64,000 bases of DNA from Allantophomopsis cytisporea (taxonomy: Eukaryota > Ascomycota > Leotiomycetes > Phacidiales > Phacidiaceae): contig CP103032.1 in the NCBI GenBank assembly GCA_024752435.1, positions 682,001 to 746,000 of the forward strand, read 5' to 3'. Made by a program: the position numbers and the translations under genes. This document shows positions 48,373 to 59,512 of the stretch, piece by piece. The number at the start of each line of letters is the position of its first letter. Position 1 is the stretch's first letter. The notes under the pieces were generated by a model. It was not told the origin of the DNA, did no database searches, and saw nothing but the letters and a program-made list of their open reading frames with translations.

Positions 48373-48516
48373 TTAGGCCTCGGCCATCGACCCACTGCCT
48401 TTAGCCGTCACGCCTAAAGGAGCCTCGGGCACCTTCATCTGACTGTGCGAAACCCCGGCCTTGGCGGATCGCTGACACCCTGTATGGTCTATAGTGCAAT
48501 TAAACAGAAATAGCAT
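48373..48516 (-). CDS. Coding-like 47-aa ORF or terminal exon in a GC-rich island
   Basis: Minus-strand ORF starting MLFLFNC and ending before a TAA. The last 28 residues (SHSQMKVPEAPLGVTAKG, then SGSMAEA at the end) read like a real polar protein tail, and the DNA there is much richer in G+C than its surroundings. A possible splice acceptor (CATACAG) sits within the ORF, so this may be the last exon of a longer minus-strand gene whose first exon I could not find. Otherwise it is a 47-aa protein with a short hydrophobic N-terminus. Its start faces the palmitoyltransferase start, 125 bp away. No family is recognised. Confidence 0.4.
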   Translation of the reverse strand: MLFLFNCTIDHTGCQRSAKAGVSHSQMKVPEAPLGVTAKGSGSMAEA

Positions 48517-48641
48517 GGAAAGTATAGCGCATCCAAATGACGAACGAGAAACAAGAGAAAGACATGCACTTTAACAAACCTCCGTGTTTTTATTCCTGAC
48601 GAATATTACAACCATCTTTTCCACAATTCGAGAATGCTTCG

Positions 48642-50401
48642 ATGGCACAGGTCAATGAGAAGGCCATCAATAGATGGACTGCTAGAATCATTCCCTTGGT
48701 GTTGATTGGAGTTGTCGGCTATGCGACTTATGTTGTAGTCGTTCTTCTGAGTAGTATGTCCTCGCACTCCTCCAGTTTACATCGCAACAGCTAACAGATC
48801 GGCTGTCAGTTAATTTTCTGCTTAATCAAAGACATAGAAATGGCGCGGCGATAGCGATCATCACAGTCTACTTCTTTTTGTTCCTATTCATGGCAACGAG
48901 CTATTTCCGCATATTATACCTCGTCAGCGCAGATCCCGGATATCTACCACTCGGTCCCCTCGCGATCAGAGAAAAGAAAGAAAAACGAGATGCACAGAAA
49001 GGAGGAGAAGAGCGTGCGAAGACTTCCGCGAGCAGTGCTTCGACGAAATCTACAAGATACGATGAACTGCCTGTCAAGCCGGACGGTCGTGACGATCCCG
49101 ATTGCCCCGGTTTGGAGGATTTCTATTCTCGAGATGTATTTGTTTGCGAACAGGATGGCCGGCCACCTTGGTGCAAAACATGCAAGAATTGGAAGCCAGA
49201 TCGGGCACATCACTGCAGAGAAGTCGGTCGTTGTGTAAAGAAAATGGACCATTTTTGCCCTTGGTGAGAGTTTCAACACTATATATAGGGGCGATATGCT
49301 GATTTTGTGGAAAAGGGTTGGAGGCATTGTTTCTGAGCACAACTTCAAGTTCTTCGTACAGTTCGTCTCCTATACGGCTATATATTGCTTGATGATTGTC
49401 GTCGTTATGGCAATCTACATCCACGAAAAAATAATCTCTCCGGTATGTGAGCCTTTCTTATGTTTCAACCTAAGAACTTGGACATAATTTCGTATCCATC
49501 ACCCCGGGTACTGGAAATTACCGGAACATGGAACGAACTGTATTGAACATGTTTCAAAGCATCTTTCAACTTCACACTTATCCCGAGGCTATCGTCGAGT
49601 GACGTGGCATGCCTTAACAGCTTCCTGATAGGGCAGCGAATTTAAGTAATTCTTACTGACTCTCTGCAGACAGATAGTGTGCCTGCCCAATGGTGTGCCA
49701 TTCTTGGAATGTGGGTTTTTATGCCCCCAAACCATCTTATGCTTACTGATAAGCGACTTAGTGCTGTTTTCTTCGGAATGTTCACTCTTGGCATGTCAAT
49801 AACCTCTTTGAACTTCGTCTTTCAAAATCACACCACAATTGAAAATATTGGACACAAAACAAAGCTCTGGACTTTAGCTGTTATAATTCCTTCACGAAAC
49901 ATCCTTTTACAATGCCCAGATCCCCAGAAAGGGGATTTTCCATACATTACTTACCCCCTACCTCTGCCTTCCCAGCGTCAGGCAACGAGTGAGAATGCCC
50001 CTATCCGCACATTTTTACAACTTCGAGATCACCCCGAATCGCAACCAACCAGAGACTCCCAAGCTGTTCGAAATTTCGGCATAATACGTCTTGAGCCTGG
50101 AGAAAATCCTTGGGATCTGGGACCTTCGGGAAACTTCAAGTCTGTGATGGGAAACAACCTTTTCGAATGGATATTGCCCCTCAAGCGCAGCCCCTGCTGT
50201 AATCATGAAAATATGGAAAGCCAGTTTGCACTGGGCAAGGCTGTAGAGAGAGCGAGGAGGGCCTATGGATTACTTCCGTACCCAGAAGGGGAGTCGCCGG
50301 TTCCTAAGATTGAATATCAACCCTCGAATGCCGTATCGGTTCCAAATGGGGATCACTCTATTGAATTACAAAACATTGAACATCCGCAGGTGCAGTATTA
50401 G
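48642..50401 (+). CDS. pfa5: Pfa5-like DHHC-family protein S-palmitoyltransferase with DHFC motif
   Basis: Exons 48642-48753, 48810-49263, 49316-49442, 49670-49710 and 49762-50401; 457 aa. The intron 49711-49761 (51 nt) is in frame: I remove it because the joined ILGIAVFFGMFTLGM helix fits the family, but it could be retained. The enzyme family attaches palmitate to cysteines of membrane proteins. Hydrophobic helices: two before and two after the Cys-rich domain. The Cys-rich domain reads WCKTCKNWKPDRAHHC, then REVGRCVKKMDHFCPW. The active-site motif is DHFC instead of DHHC, and one zinc cysteine (after HHC) is replaced, as I recall for Pfa5-type enzymes. The C-terminal NPWDLGPSGNFKSVMG block is the TTxE/NPWDxG-like signature of Pfa5. 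The third intron is unusually long (227 bp). Confidence 0.87.
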
Positions 50402-51252
50402 CTTTTTATTGCTATAGGTAGAGGAGTTTTGGCGTCAGAGCTTTCATCGGATGAGCTCATATCTCTCCTATGAGCTATTTGGAGGGCTGGCTTTTGGCCT
50501 TTTTGAAACCGCCTTGTATTAAAGGGATAGGATCAAATAGAGTAATCGTTATCTTAATGCATTTACTTCAGGAAGCGTCCTCCACAGGTTCTAACTCAAT
50601 TTTGGGGGCCATAAACTGTACGTTATATGGTAGCAACGGCTGTCTATATCTATCGGTCGTTGGGAGAATTTATCATGATTGGGTACTCTTGAAACGTTCT
50701 CATGGATGGCAAACCAACCTCAGCATTGTTTTATCCAACAGTAAGACCTTATCTCTGATATAGTCTATTACTACACAAAGTCATATTATGAGATACGACA
50801 TTTGTTGTTAATTCGTACTCGTAAGCTATGGAAAAACAGAATAAGCAGCATCCATGCAAAAAAGGAAATCGGGCTCAATTCATCCCGGTATCAGGCTGCT
50901 GCGCCTCCACAGAGTCGACAACAACTCCTCACGTATGGTGACACGACGATACGACTCTCGTCTTTATGGTCAGTTCGTTTAATATTTCAAAGTATTTTTC
51001 CGTGGACTCTAGGCATCAAAGATAAATAGTTGGCGTGCTCTCTAGATAAGGATATTTGTCCTGTTACAAATTTATATATATATATGAACATCACGTCGCT
51101 TGAAATTGTTGTTATGTTTGCCTTTCATTGTAGTCTACTCATAATCATATTCATCGCCGTATGATCAATCAGCCATCCCAAACACATCACAATACTCATC
51201 TCTGTATGACCAATTAAGCTACCCAGATACATCACCATACCAGATCCGCACA
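50402..51252. other. Intergenic region with a 45-bp imperfect direct repeat
   Basis: 851 bp. No gene is supported; ORFs near 50470 and 50802 lack protein-like composition. At 51159-51240, just before the next start codon, two units beginning GTATGA(T/C)CAAT are offset by 45 bp and about three-quarters identical. Confidence 0.45.
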
Positions 51253-51969
51253 ATGTCTTCTCCCACTATCGCCTTCTTTGGATTAGGAGGATGCGGCCTC
51301 TCGTGTCTCCAACTCTGCCTAGATGCAGGATACACATGCACAGCTCTTGCCCGCACACCTTCAAAGCTTGCCCATATCACGTCTCCTAACTTGACGGTCA
51401 TTCCCGGCAATGCTAAAGACCTCTCCGCAGTTACCAAAACTCTCACTACACCTCGACCTGCTGATATCATTGTTTTCTCTATTGGTGGCGTGCCCAAGCT
51501 CACACCTAATCCCTTAAAGCCGACGATTGACAACCCAGTCGTTTGTCAGGAGGGGATAGAGATCGTCTTGAAGGGTGTCAATGATGTTTTTGGAGAGGTC
51601 AATAGAGATTCTAAGGATGGAAAGGGGCCCCTGATTGTAGCAATAAGCTCGACGGGAGTGAGCGATAAGGGCAGGGACTTTCCTCTTGCTTTGTTCCTGA
51701 TATATCGATGGCTGATACGTGTTCCCCTTACGGACAAGAAGGCAATGGAAAAGATCTTGAAGAAAAGTGGGAGAAGATTTACGATAGTTAGGCCATCCTT
51801 CTTGACTGATGGAGAGGCTTTGGGAGTAGAGAAGCTCAGGGAGGGAGTCGAGGGAGAGAAAATTGAGATCGGATATACCTGTAGTAGGAAAGATGTGGGG
51901 AACTGGATTTTTGAGAGGTGTGTAAAGGATAGTAAGTTTGAGGGGAAGTTGGTAGGGATCACATATTGA
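51253..51969 (+). CDS. NAD(P)-binding Rossmann-fold protein (NmrA/atypical SDR type)
   Basis: Single exon, 238 aa, from MSSPTIAFFGLGGCG. The N-terminal GLGGCG-type glycine motif follows a beta strand (TIAFF), and TCTALARTPSKL supplies the Arg expected for NADP(H) preference. ADIIVFSIGG, LIVAISSTGVSD and FTIVRPSFLTDGEAL are the later strand motifs of the atypical-SDR NAD(P)H-binding group. The length is typical. No YxxxK pair is present, as usual for NmrA-like members. Such proteins act as redox sensors, reductases or epimerases; which applies here is unknown. Nothing in the neighbourhood suggests a pathway. Confidence 0.85.
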   Translation: MSSPTIAFFGLGGCGLSCLQLCLDAGYTCTALARTPSKLAHITSPNLTVIPGNAKDLSAVTKTLTTPRPADIIVFSIGGVPKLTPNPLKPTIDNPVVCQEGIEIVLKGVNDVFGEVNRDSKDGKGPLIVAISSTGVSDKGRDFPLALFLIYRWLIRVPLTDKKAMEKILKKSGRRFTIVRPSFLTDGEALGVEKLREGVEGEKIEIGYTCSRKDVGNWIFERCVKDSKFEGKLVGITY

Positions 51970-52549
51970 AACTACGGAATCGGCCAATAACGCACAAGAA
52001 ATATTCATCGTACATCGGGGACTTAAGTTGCCATCCCATTTCAAATTTTCATATGGATTTTCGAAATGATTTTAATACTACGTTTCAAAGGCTTTAGTCA
52101 GCAATGAATAATTTACTTGTTTCACTTGTTATAGCTGGGCTCGTGATTCGGGTATGGTCCCTAGGATGTGTTGGCAAGTATATACTTCCCTGGAATTTCA
52201 TTGGGTATGAATCTTGCCTTCACCTGATAATCGATATTGTCGGTCGTGATATCCCTTATATATCTCATTCATATGGCAATAACTGACAAATAACGGGATA
52301 CCTAAAGCTATTCCCAACGATATGGTCTCCTTCCATGAACAGAGTGACTGCTCTTTTCATCATCACCAGCAAGACACACTTTCCTCGAACAGAAAAAAGA
52401 AGGACTTTATAATTGAACCACCTTGATCTCTTTTCTGGCACTTCGATGTCCACCACAGAACATCAAGAACATTCATTCTGATCATACATCGATCACTAAT
52501 TACAATCATTATATCAACATTTGCTTCGAACATTACTATAATCATAGCT
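51970..52549. other. Intergenic, promoter of the homeodomain-like gene
   Basis: 580 bp, AT-rich, between two plus-strand genes. No supported ORF or RNA was seen. Confidence 0.4.
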
Positions 52550-55500
52550 ATGGCTCATAATACTCAAACTCATGGCACTAAAGACCGCTGTCATCCACGT
52601 CCCGTTCCAATTTGCGAACCAAGCCTCTTCCATCATGATCCTCGACTTGAGGTTAGGGACACACTATACTCCTGGTTCTGGCGAAACCTCAAGTACCCGA
52701 GACCTCAGATACAAGATCTACAAAAACTGCAGCAAGAGCTTAATGGACAGTTGACCGAAGGTAAGTTTTGCAATACCGATCGTTTTCGTATCATAGGATC
52801 AATTTGACATTAGATAGATCAGATTCATGAGTGGTTCGCAATGACTGAACGTCTGCAAAGCTGTGAGTTTCATCAGGAGGCAATTAATTTAATCCTACCA
52901 GAGTTACCGAATACATCATATGCTGTAAGTTGCCTAGATGCATTTGGTATTATCCATCACATGTTACTCAAAGTCATCTCTTAACCCTCATGCTACTGAC
53001 ATACATATCATCCGGTATCAGAATTATAAATGACCAACACGCTGACTATTGATAGGTAGATGTAGTGGAATGGATACTTCAATTGGATGGAACGGATGGC
53101 AAATGCTTGTCTTCGCAGCCAGGTCAATCTTCAAATCCTCCTGATAATTTAAACAACTGGCCAGAAGATGATGGTTGTTGGCTTAGCAATCAAAATAGTC
53201 GAACCAACGGTCGACCGGGTTTTCAAGGCCGTGGTGATCAACTAGATGGCCAGGACGATATTCACCAAGATGGTCCAGGGAATAGTCAGCAGGACGCTCA
53301 ACGAGAAGGCCAAGAGGACGATCAAACCGGCAATCAGCAAGTCACTGAACAGCAGCGTCGACTTGAGAGAATTCGTGAAATTCTCCAGGATAATCGTCCT
53401 GCGGATCCACTGAGGGGACATCGAATTGTACCACAACACGTTCCTGTCAACGAAACACTTGTACCTCAGTCAGATCCACAGGTGCCTCCTCCAGGTGCTC
53501 AAACACCTCAACCAGCTGTTCAGATCAGCAATCGATATTCACCTCAATCAGTCAGTCAAGACGACGCTCCACAGGTTCTCCATCAGGAGAACATACGAAG
53601 TGAGCACTTGACTGGCGGCCAAGAGCTTCAACCAGCCGATCAAGATGATGCGTCTCAAAATGTTCAACACAACCAACAGCAGGAAAACAAAGATAACAAT
53701 AATCCAGAACGGTCATTCACGGCTGGAACCTCCGATCAAGCTAATTTCTCCAATAACATGCGTTCCAAAAGTTTTCTGGGGTGCCGTTTGTGTAGAGTAT
53801 CTTCAGGGATGAAGCACCGCGGTCGTCGCATGTTCCAGCGATTAAGGAGATGTTGTTCCTGCTATGTATACGAGCATTCAGAGCGAGAAACACCCCTTGA
53901 ACACATCGAAGGAGCCAATCCTCACTCTGAAGTTGATGGTTCATCTGGATCACCGCATTCAGTTACCGACGAACTTGATACAGCGTTGGAAGAGGTTGCA
54001 GTGCAAAGTAACGTGGATCTGCAACTGTCAAGGTCTGCCCCTCTAAATTTGGCCGGCTTACCTTATCGTACTCAGTTGGAAACTATTGCACGTAATACCC
54101 TTCTGCCCATCCCTGAGAGAGCCTCAAATCCACATCTGAACGGATCTGGCTCAGCTTCTACTGTGATTATAACGCATGAGATTCTAAGCAGGTCTCCTAC
54201 GGAACCTTTCCAAGCTTTTTCTTCGATCGGACAGAGCGTTTTTCAAGATTCTGCAAATTTTGTACGCCCTACATCTATAGACTCTCAGGATGGAACGGAA
54301 AGCAACAGCATTTCTGCAGAGTCATCGACGGTGCATCTCCAGACTATCAATTCACCTATATCAAGTTCCAAGACCGAGCAAGTCACAAAAAATGGTGGAG
54401 TACTTGGTATGTATTACCCAATTTCCTGCAGTACTCCATTAACTCTTTGTGATTTCATAGGTAAATTGATCCCCGATACCCATACGGCTTCTCAGACGCC
54501 GAACAAGGCATTACTCCCAGCTTTGGATCCGGAACTAAACATTGCGAGCGACCTCAGACCACAAGGTGTGCGCATTGGTGTCCAAGCCACGGATATGGAG
54601 GCCAACGCACTATTACCTCTGGCATTTGACCATTCAACAGATCCTCCTGATATTTCTAACTCTCCACAGCCTCATCCTACCGTGAGACCTGATCCATCGT
54701 ACCCTGCGTCGTCAGGGGCCACTGGTGAAGACAATTCAAATCCGTTGAGTAATTCACCAAGACTTCCTCGTGTGACTCTTTATGATCGACCAGTTTCGGG
54801 TTCAGAGCCGGATAGCCCTGATGGAAACTCGATTGTAAACTTTATTACAGAAAACAATGTGGCTGATTCATTGGATCAAAATAAAGGGCATACTCATCTT
54901 AATGTCGTGAAAGCTAGCCTTACAGCAGATCAAGATGAGCCTGTCGTGAGGGCTGGAAATGTCGTGAGAACACCAATGCGCACCGAACAAGGAGTTGAAG
55001 GGGAAAATGAGCTCGCAAGAACCAGCCCAGAGGCGTTGATTTTGAGATCAGTAAGCGTGGCCAAAAATAATACTTCAAATGCTCGCAGAAGGATGAGTGC
55101 TCCAGGCCCTGGAGTTACTCGAGTTGGCCAAGAGAGAAGGGCATCTGACCAAAACCTGATCGACAAGCATATGATGGACACTTCCTCCAGCAACCAACCA
55201 GGAGCTTCAGAGTCAAACATTTACATCAGGGACAGGAGTCGAGGTTGGAAACCTTATGGCCTAGATGGCGCGGACGAGTCCGAAAATGCTTCTCTTCAGA
55301 ATCCTTCGCAGCCAATCCCTTCACAGGCGTCCAATACTGTGGAAGGAAGTACCACAGTCAATTCCATGATTCCACCAGAAGTAAAAGCCAAGTACAAGGC
55401 AGGACCTACAAAATGGTATCGAGGAAAGCGTAAGCGTCTTACTCCTCGCCACTCACCAACCCTCTCAGAGCAGGGAATTCACCCTGTATTGAAAAGGCAT

Positions 55501-56552
55501 CCTAGAGGAGATTCGGACATCTTAGATGAGCCTCTTGGTAGAAAACTTCGCAGAAGAATATCAAGGAACATGACCTCGTCGATAGAAAACATCACATCCA
55601 GACTTTCTTCGATCGGTCGGAGTTCCAGGTCGAGCTCACCTCCCCAAAACTTCAATAGTTCGCGTGCTGAGATGTCAAATTCTACGCCTGGAACAGGTGC
55701 TAGCAGTGCTGCCATGTTCACGGATGGGGATAACGTAAGTCAAGGTATTGGAACAGTCTATGATGGACAGGGGTATAGCACTGTCGATGTCCAAGAGCAG
55801 AATGGGCGTCCTTCTCTTCCTCGTAGGGCTAACCCAACCAAATATGACAGGACCTCTGGTCCTAGTTCTCAAAGCGCATCTGGATTGAATCTTTCGGTAG
55901 AGGAACATCTTCCAGATCCTGCTATCAATGTCGATGGATCCCTTGAGAACAATACAAGTGCAGGCCAGGCCGGCAATGTTCAGTCTCAAGCGTCACAACG
56001 GCTTAGCTTGGGTCAAAGGTAAGTCTTTATCAACAGATATTGGCAGAAAACTGCAGTTCTAACCTGATATACAGGTTTGTTCGGATTTTTAAACTGCAGA
56101 GGCAACGCAAGCACGAAAAGACTGGCAGCACAATTATCCCAGGACATTCTTTGTCTGGGGCTGGATCTACACAAGTGCCCTTTCCCGGACGCAGATTAAT
56201 GGCACCAACTGCTCACAGTAGATTTGGCGATGAAGGGCCCATAACACCTTTTCATTCTCATGTCAATGATACACGGCCTGGTATGCAGAGCGACGATACC
56301 TCTCCAGGGCTCACAGACCCTGATTCTCCACCTCATGAACCTTCGGGTCGGTCTTCGTTGAGAGTACCTCCGTTTACGCGGCAAGTAGACCCAATGGGCG
56401 AATATGGTGTTGTGGGGAATATTCAGGATCGAAGAGAGGGTTTGTCCTACTATCGAGCTGATGGTACACAAGCTGATCGTATAATTTCCACGCCTGGTGA
56501 AGGTTATTCATTGCAACCTGGGGATGACCATCGACTTGCTCCTGCTGCTTAA
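52550..56552 (+). CDS. Large disordered protein with degenerate TALE/KN homeodomain-like N-terminus
   Basis: Exons 52550-52760, 52818-52924, 53056-54406, 54461-56018 and 56075-56552; 1234 aa. The fourth gap (54407-54460, 54 nt) is an in-frame candidate intron and may be retained (1252 aa). Residues about 36-85 read TLYSWFWRNLKYPRPQ, then LTEDQIHEWF across the first splice. This echoes the L-x2-W-x3-N-x2-YP ... LT-x2-Q-V-x2-WF pattern of TALE homeodomains, but the Asn of WFxN is missing. A Gln/Asp-rich tract follows (about 130-330), then a CRLCRVSSGMKHRGRRMF patch with a CCSCYVY cluster, and long Ser/Pro-rich disorder with basic clusters (YRGKRKRLTPRH, LGRKLRRRISRN) that could serve as nuclear signals. 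No enzyme domain is seen. Confidence 0.78.
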
Positions 56553-57777
56553 AAGTGAGATTGGTAGATAGAGAAATTTGGGTCTGACTTTGAATGTATA
56601 ATTTGGGATTATTTACTTGGTTCTATGGTTTATTCATCCTTTTTTGGCTTGTCTCTGATAAGCTAAGCGCTTCTACAGTACTTTCTATGTTCTTTTTTCT
56701 TCTTTTTTCTTCTTTTTTTCTTACTATACTTCACTGTACGATAGTACGATGGCTTTATGCCTTTGTACGTTAGCGTTGTGTTGTTTTAATAGGTTTAGAC
56801 AAGATAGAATTATGGTTGGGAAATCGATAGCGTTTTTAAGAGCATTGTTGATTTGTATATGTATGTGTTTGTTGAGTCAGAGTAAAGTGAAGACTCTCAC
56901 ATGACAGACTCAAATAGTAAGAGAATAACCATCTACCTGCTGTTCTTATAGTATAGGCAGAGCTTGTTATCAACAACTTGTGCGACTGTATACAAGGCTC
57001 TAAGCTATCTGCACCTTACAAGCAACATCTATAATCAGCGCTCGTATATATTTACATAGCTAGAAGACAATACACCGCACACAGAATTCCATTGACAAAT
57101 ATAAAGGAAAGGACACTAAGACATTCAAGTCGGGGGATATAGAAGAAGTAGTAAGTTAAGCTAATTATTCAATGCCTATAAATAACGACATATCCTTTTC
57201 ACAAAACCACCGGGGTTAACGACTCGATTCGATGTCGAACCCATCATCCATCGTATATTCACTGTCGGAGCCACTATATTATCACCCTTAATTTTCTATC
57301 CATTTCAAATACACTGATTGCTTTCTAACATGTCATGTTTCCCCTAAACCTTATGTTTATCCTATTTTGTTACCCAAAGGGGGTCAAAGAAGACAGCAGA
57401 TGCGAGGGCGACCGTCTGTATATGAAATGGAACTAGTTTGCGTTACGTTGAGAATTGATATTTATGTGAGCTTTTGATTTGGCTATTCTGACTTCTTGTC
57501 TTGACGTCTTATCCCTTCGTGTGATGTGAAATCTTGGCTAGAAGCGAGTGCAGAGCCTCCTGGTTATGGCGGTATATGCTGGAATAGCCTGTTATTCATA
57601 TTATCTGTGTCCTCAAATCTGTGCTTGTCGTTTAGTCCCCGATAGAGTCATCTCACTCTGACTCACAATTCAATTCACATGTCACATGTCACTTACAATT
57701 CACAATTCACTGACTCATATCAATCACCACAAAGCACAATACAACGTAGCATAAATCATAAAATTATCCACTTAAAC
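56553..57777. other. Convergent 3' intergenic region
   Basis: 1.2 kb between the stops of two converging genes. A T-rich run with TTCTTTTTT units occurs near 56690-56725. No ORF or RNA gene is supported. Confidence 0.4.
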
Positions 57778-59512
57778 CTAAGCATGCTCCAAATTCCTCA
57801 CCCCACCCTTCTCCTCCTCAACATCACTCGCACCCAATCCCAAAGCCTCACGCCTATGCAACGCCGCCTCAATAGTATCATGGCCAGCAGCCTCCGCCAA
57901 GTCATCATCATGCGCGACACCAAACTGTCTACGTAGATACTCGGGCCCGACAAAGGTGAGGATGATGACGTAGACGTAAACGCAGCCCATGAAGATGCAG
58001 ATAACCTTTCCGTACTGGTAGCGTGTGGTCTTCCCCTTTGGTGGGAGTGGGAAGCGGGATCCGATGGTGGATTCGATGGTCGAACTTGCGGATGATACTA
58101 GGTTGCCGAGCTGGTATGCGGTGCCTACGACGAATGTCCTGAAGGAACCGGGGGCTAATTCCATGAGGTGGATTGGGATGACTCCCCAGGCGCCTTGGAC
58201 GCAGAATTGCTCGAAGAAGGCTGCAGCAATGACTGCTTTCGAGGATGTGAAGGTGTAAGGATAGAGCAGTGCGCCACCGATTACAGAGATGAAGATGATG
58301 CTGAAGCGACGGCCGAATATCTGTGAGCAATAACCGATAACGGTACCGCCTGCCATGGCTCCTAGATTTGCGACTACTTGTGTGACGGTTACGGCATCGG
58401 CGCTGAAGTTGTATTGATTTGTGAGCATGGTCGGGTAGAGATCTTGAGAGCCGTGAGACTGGAAGTTATTAGCTCAATGAACAGCAAGGGAGAAGAAGAG
58501 TATGAACTAACCATGAAGTTGAAACCAGCCATCAAGAGAACAAGATATGTGAGGAGAAGCCAATGTCTCTTAAGCGCCACCCTTCCTTCCTTGATGAATG
58601 TTTTGCCGATATTTCCATTGGCTTCACGAACAGCTAAGCGTTCTCTGTAGGCTTGTGTTTCGGGCAAACAAAGGCGGAACAGAATTATCAAGACTGGTGG
58701 GCATGCGCCGAACCAGAACAATGGTCTCCATCCATGCTTAGTGGTGTTGACAAGACCTCGCGCGAAGACTGTAGCTAGCAGATAACCAAATGCATAACCC
58801 TGTTGAAGTATACCGGAAATTAGACCACGTGCAGCTTCTGGGCAGTCCTCAAGAGCTGTGGCGGCGGCGTTCCCATAGAGTCCTCCCATGGCAATACCGA
58901 AAAGGGCTCTACATGCTAAGAACTGCTTGTAAGTCTGGGTGAATCCGGTACCCAGCTCTAGAATGATGAAAAGGACGTTGTTGATAATGAATGGCCATTT
59001 TCTACCGTATCGATCAGACGCAATACCTAATTGGATGTTAGAATTATGAAGAGCAGTTCGTTGAAATGAAAGACTGACCAAAGATAATAGATCCAACACT
59101 TCGAAGCATGAGCACGAGGGTGATACCCCAAGTTATGTCGGTCTTCGATCTATCAAATGTTTCTGCGAGGTCGGAAACAGTCAAGCTGACAGTGAAAAAA
59201 TCAAAAGCATCCCAAGTCTATTATCCAGTTACAATTAGCTTTCCACATATCATAATCCCAGAAATGGAGATCACTCACCCAGCCGACGAAAGCGACAGCG
59301 AAAAAAGCCCATTGTTGGCGATTTAACATTGCAAGCAATTTGAAAGGATTGGGAGCCTTGTGCATTGGAGGCTTCAGTGTGGAGAATCGAGTGGCTGCAT
59401 AGCGTCCAATGGACATCTTCTCGGGGTTTGGCGACTCATGGAGATGGGTAGGGACATCATTGCCCTTCTCCGAAGCATAATTTTTTGGCTGTTGCGGGTG
59501 AATATCCGCCAT
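57778..59512 (-). CDS. JEN-family monocarboxylate/H+ symporter (MFS)
   Basis: Four exons on the minus strand: 59512-59279, 59217-59079, 59026-58512 and 58458-57778; 522 aa. It is a 12-helix major facilitator of the plasma membrane that likely imports lactate, pyruvate, acetate or dicarboxylates with protons. The first helices read QQWAFFAVAFVGWTWDAFDF, and the signature loop GIASDRYGRKWPF follows. The JEN signature NxxSHxSQDxxxT appears as NFMSHGSQDLYPT, and it is created by the third splice, which confirms that intron. The N-terminal about 55 residues are cytosolic, and the C-terminal tail is acidic (VEEEKGG). An in-frame ATG 15 codons upstream is possible. A 62-codon upstream ORF (59645-59457) overlaps the start in another frame and could affect translation. 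Confidence 0.92.
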
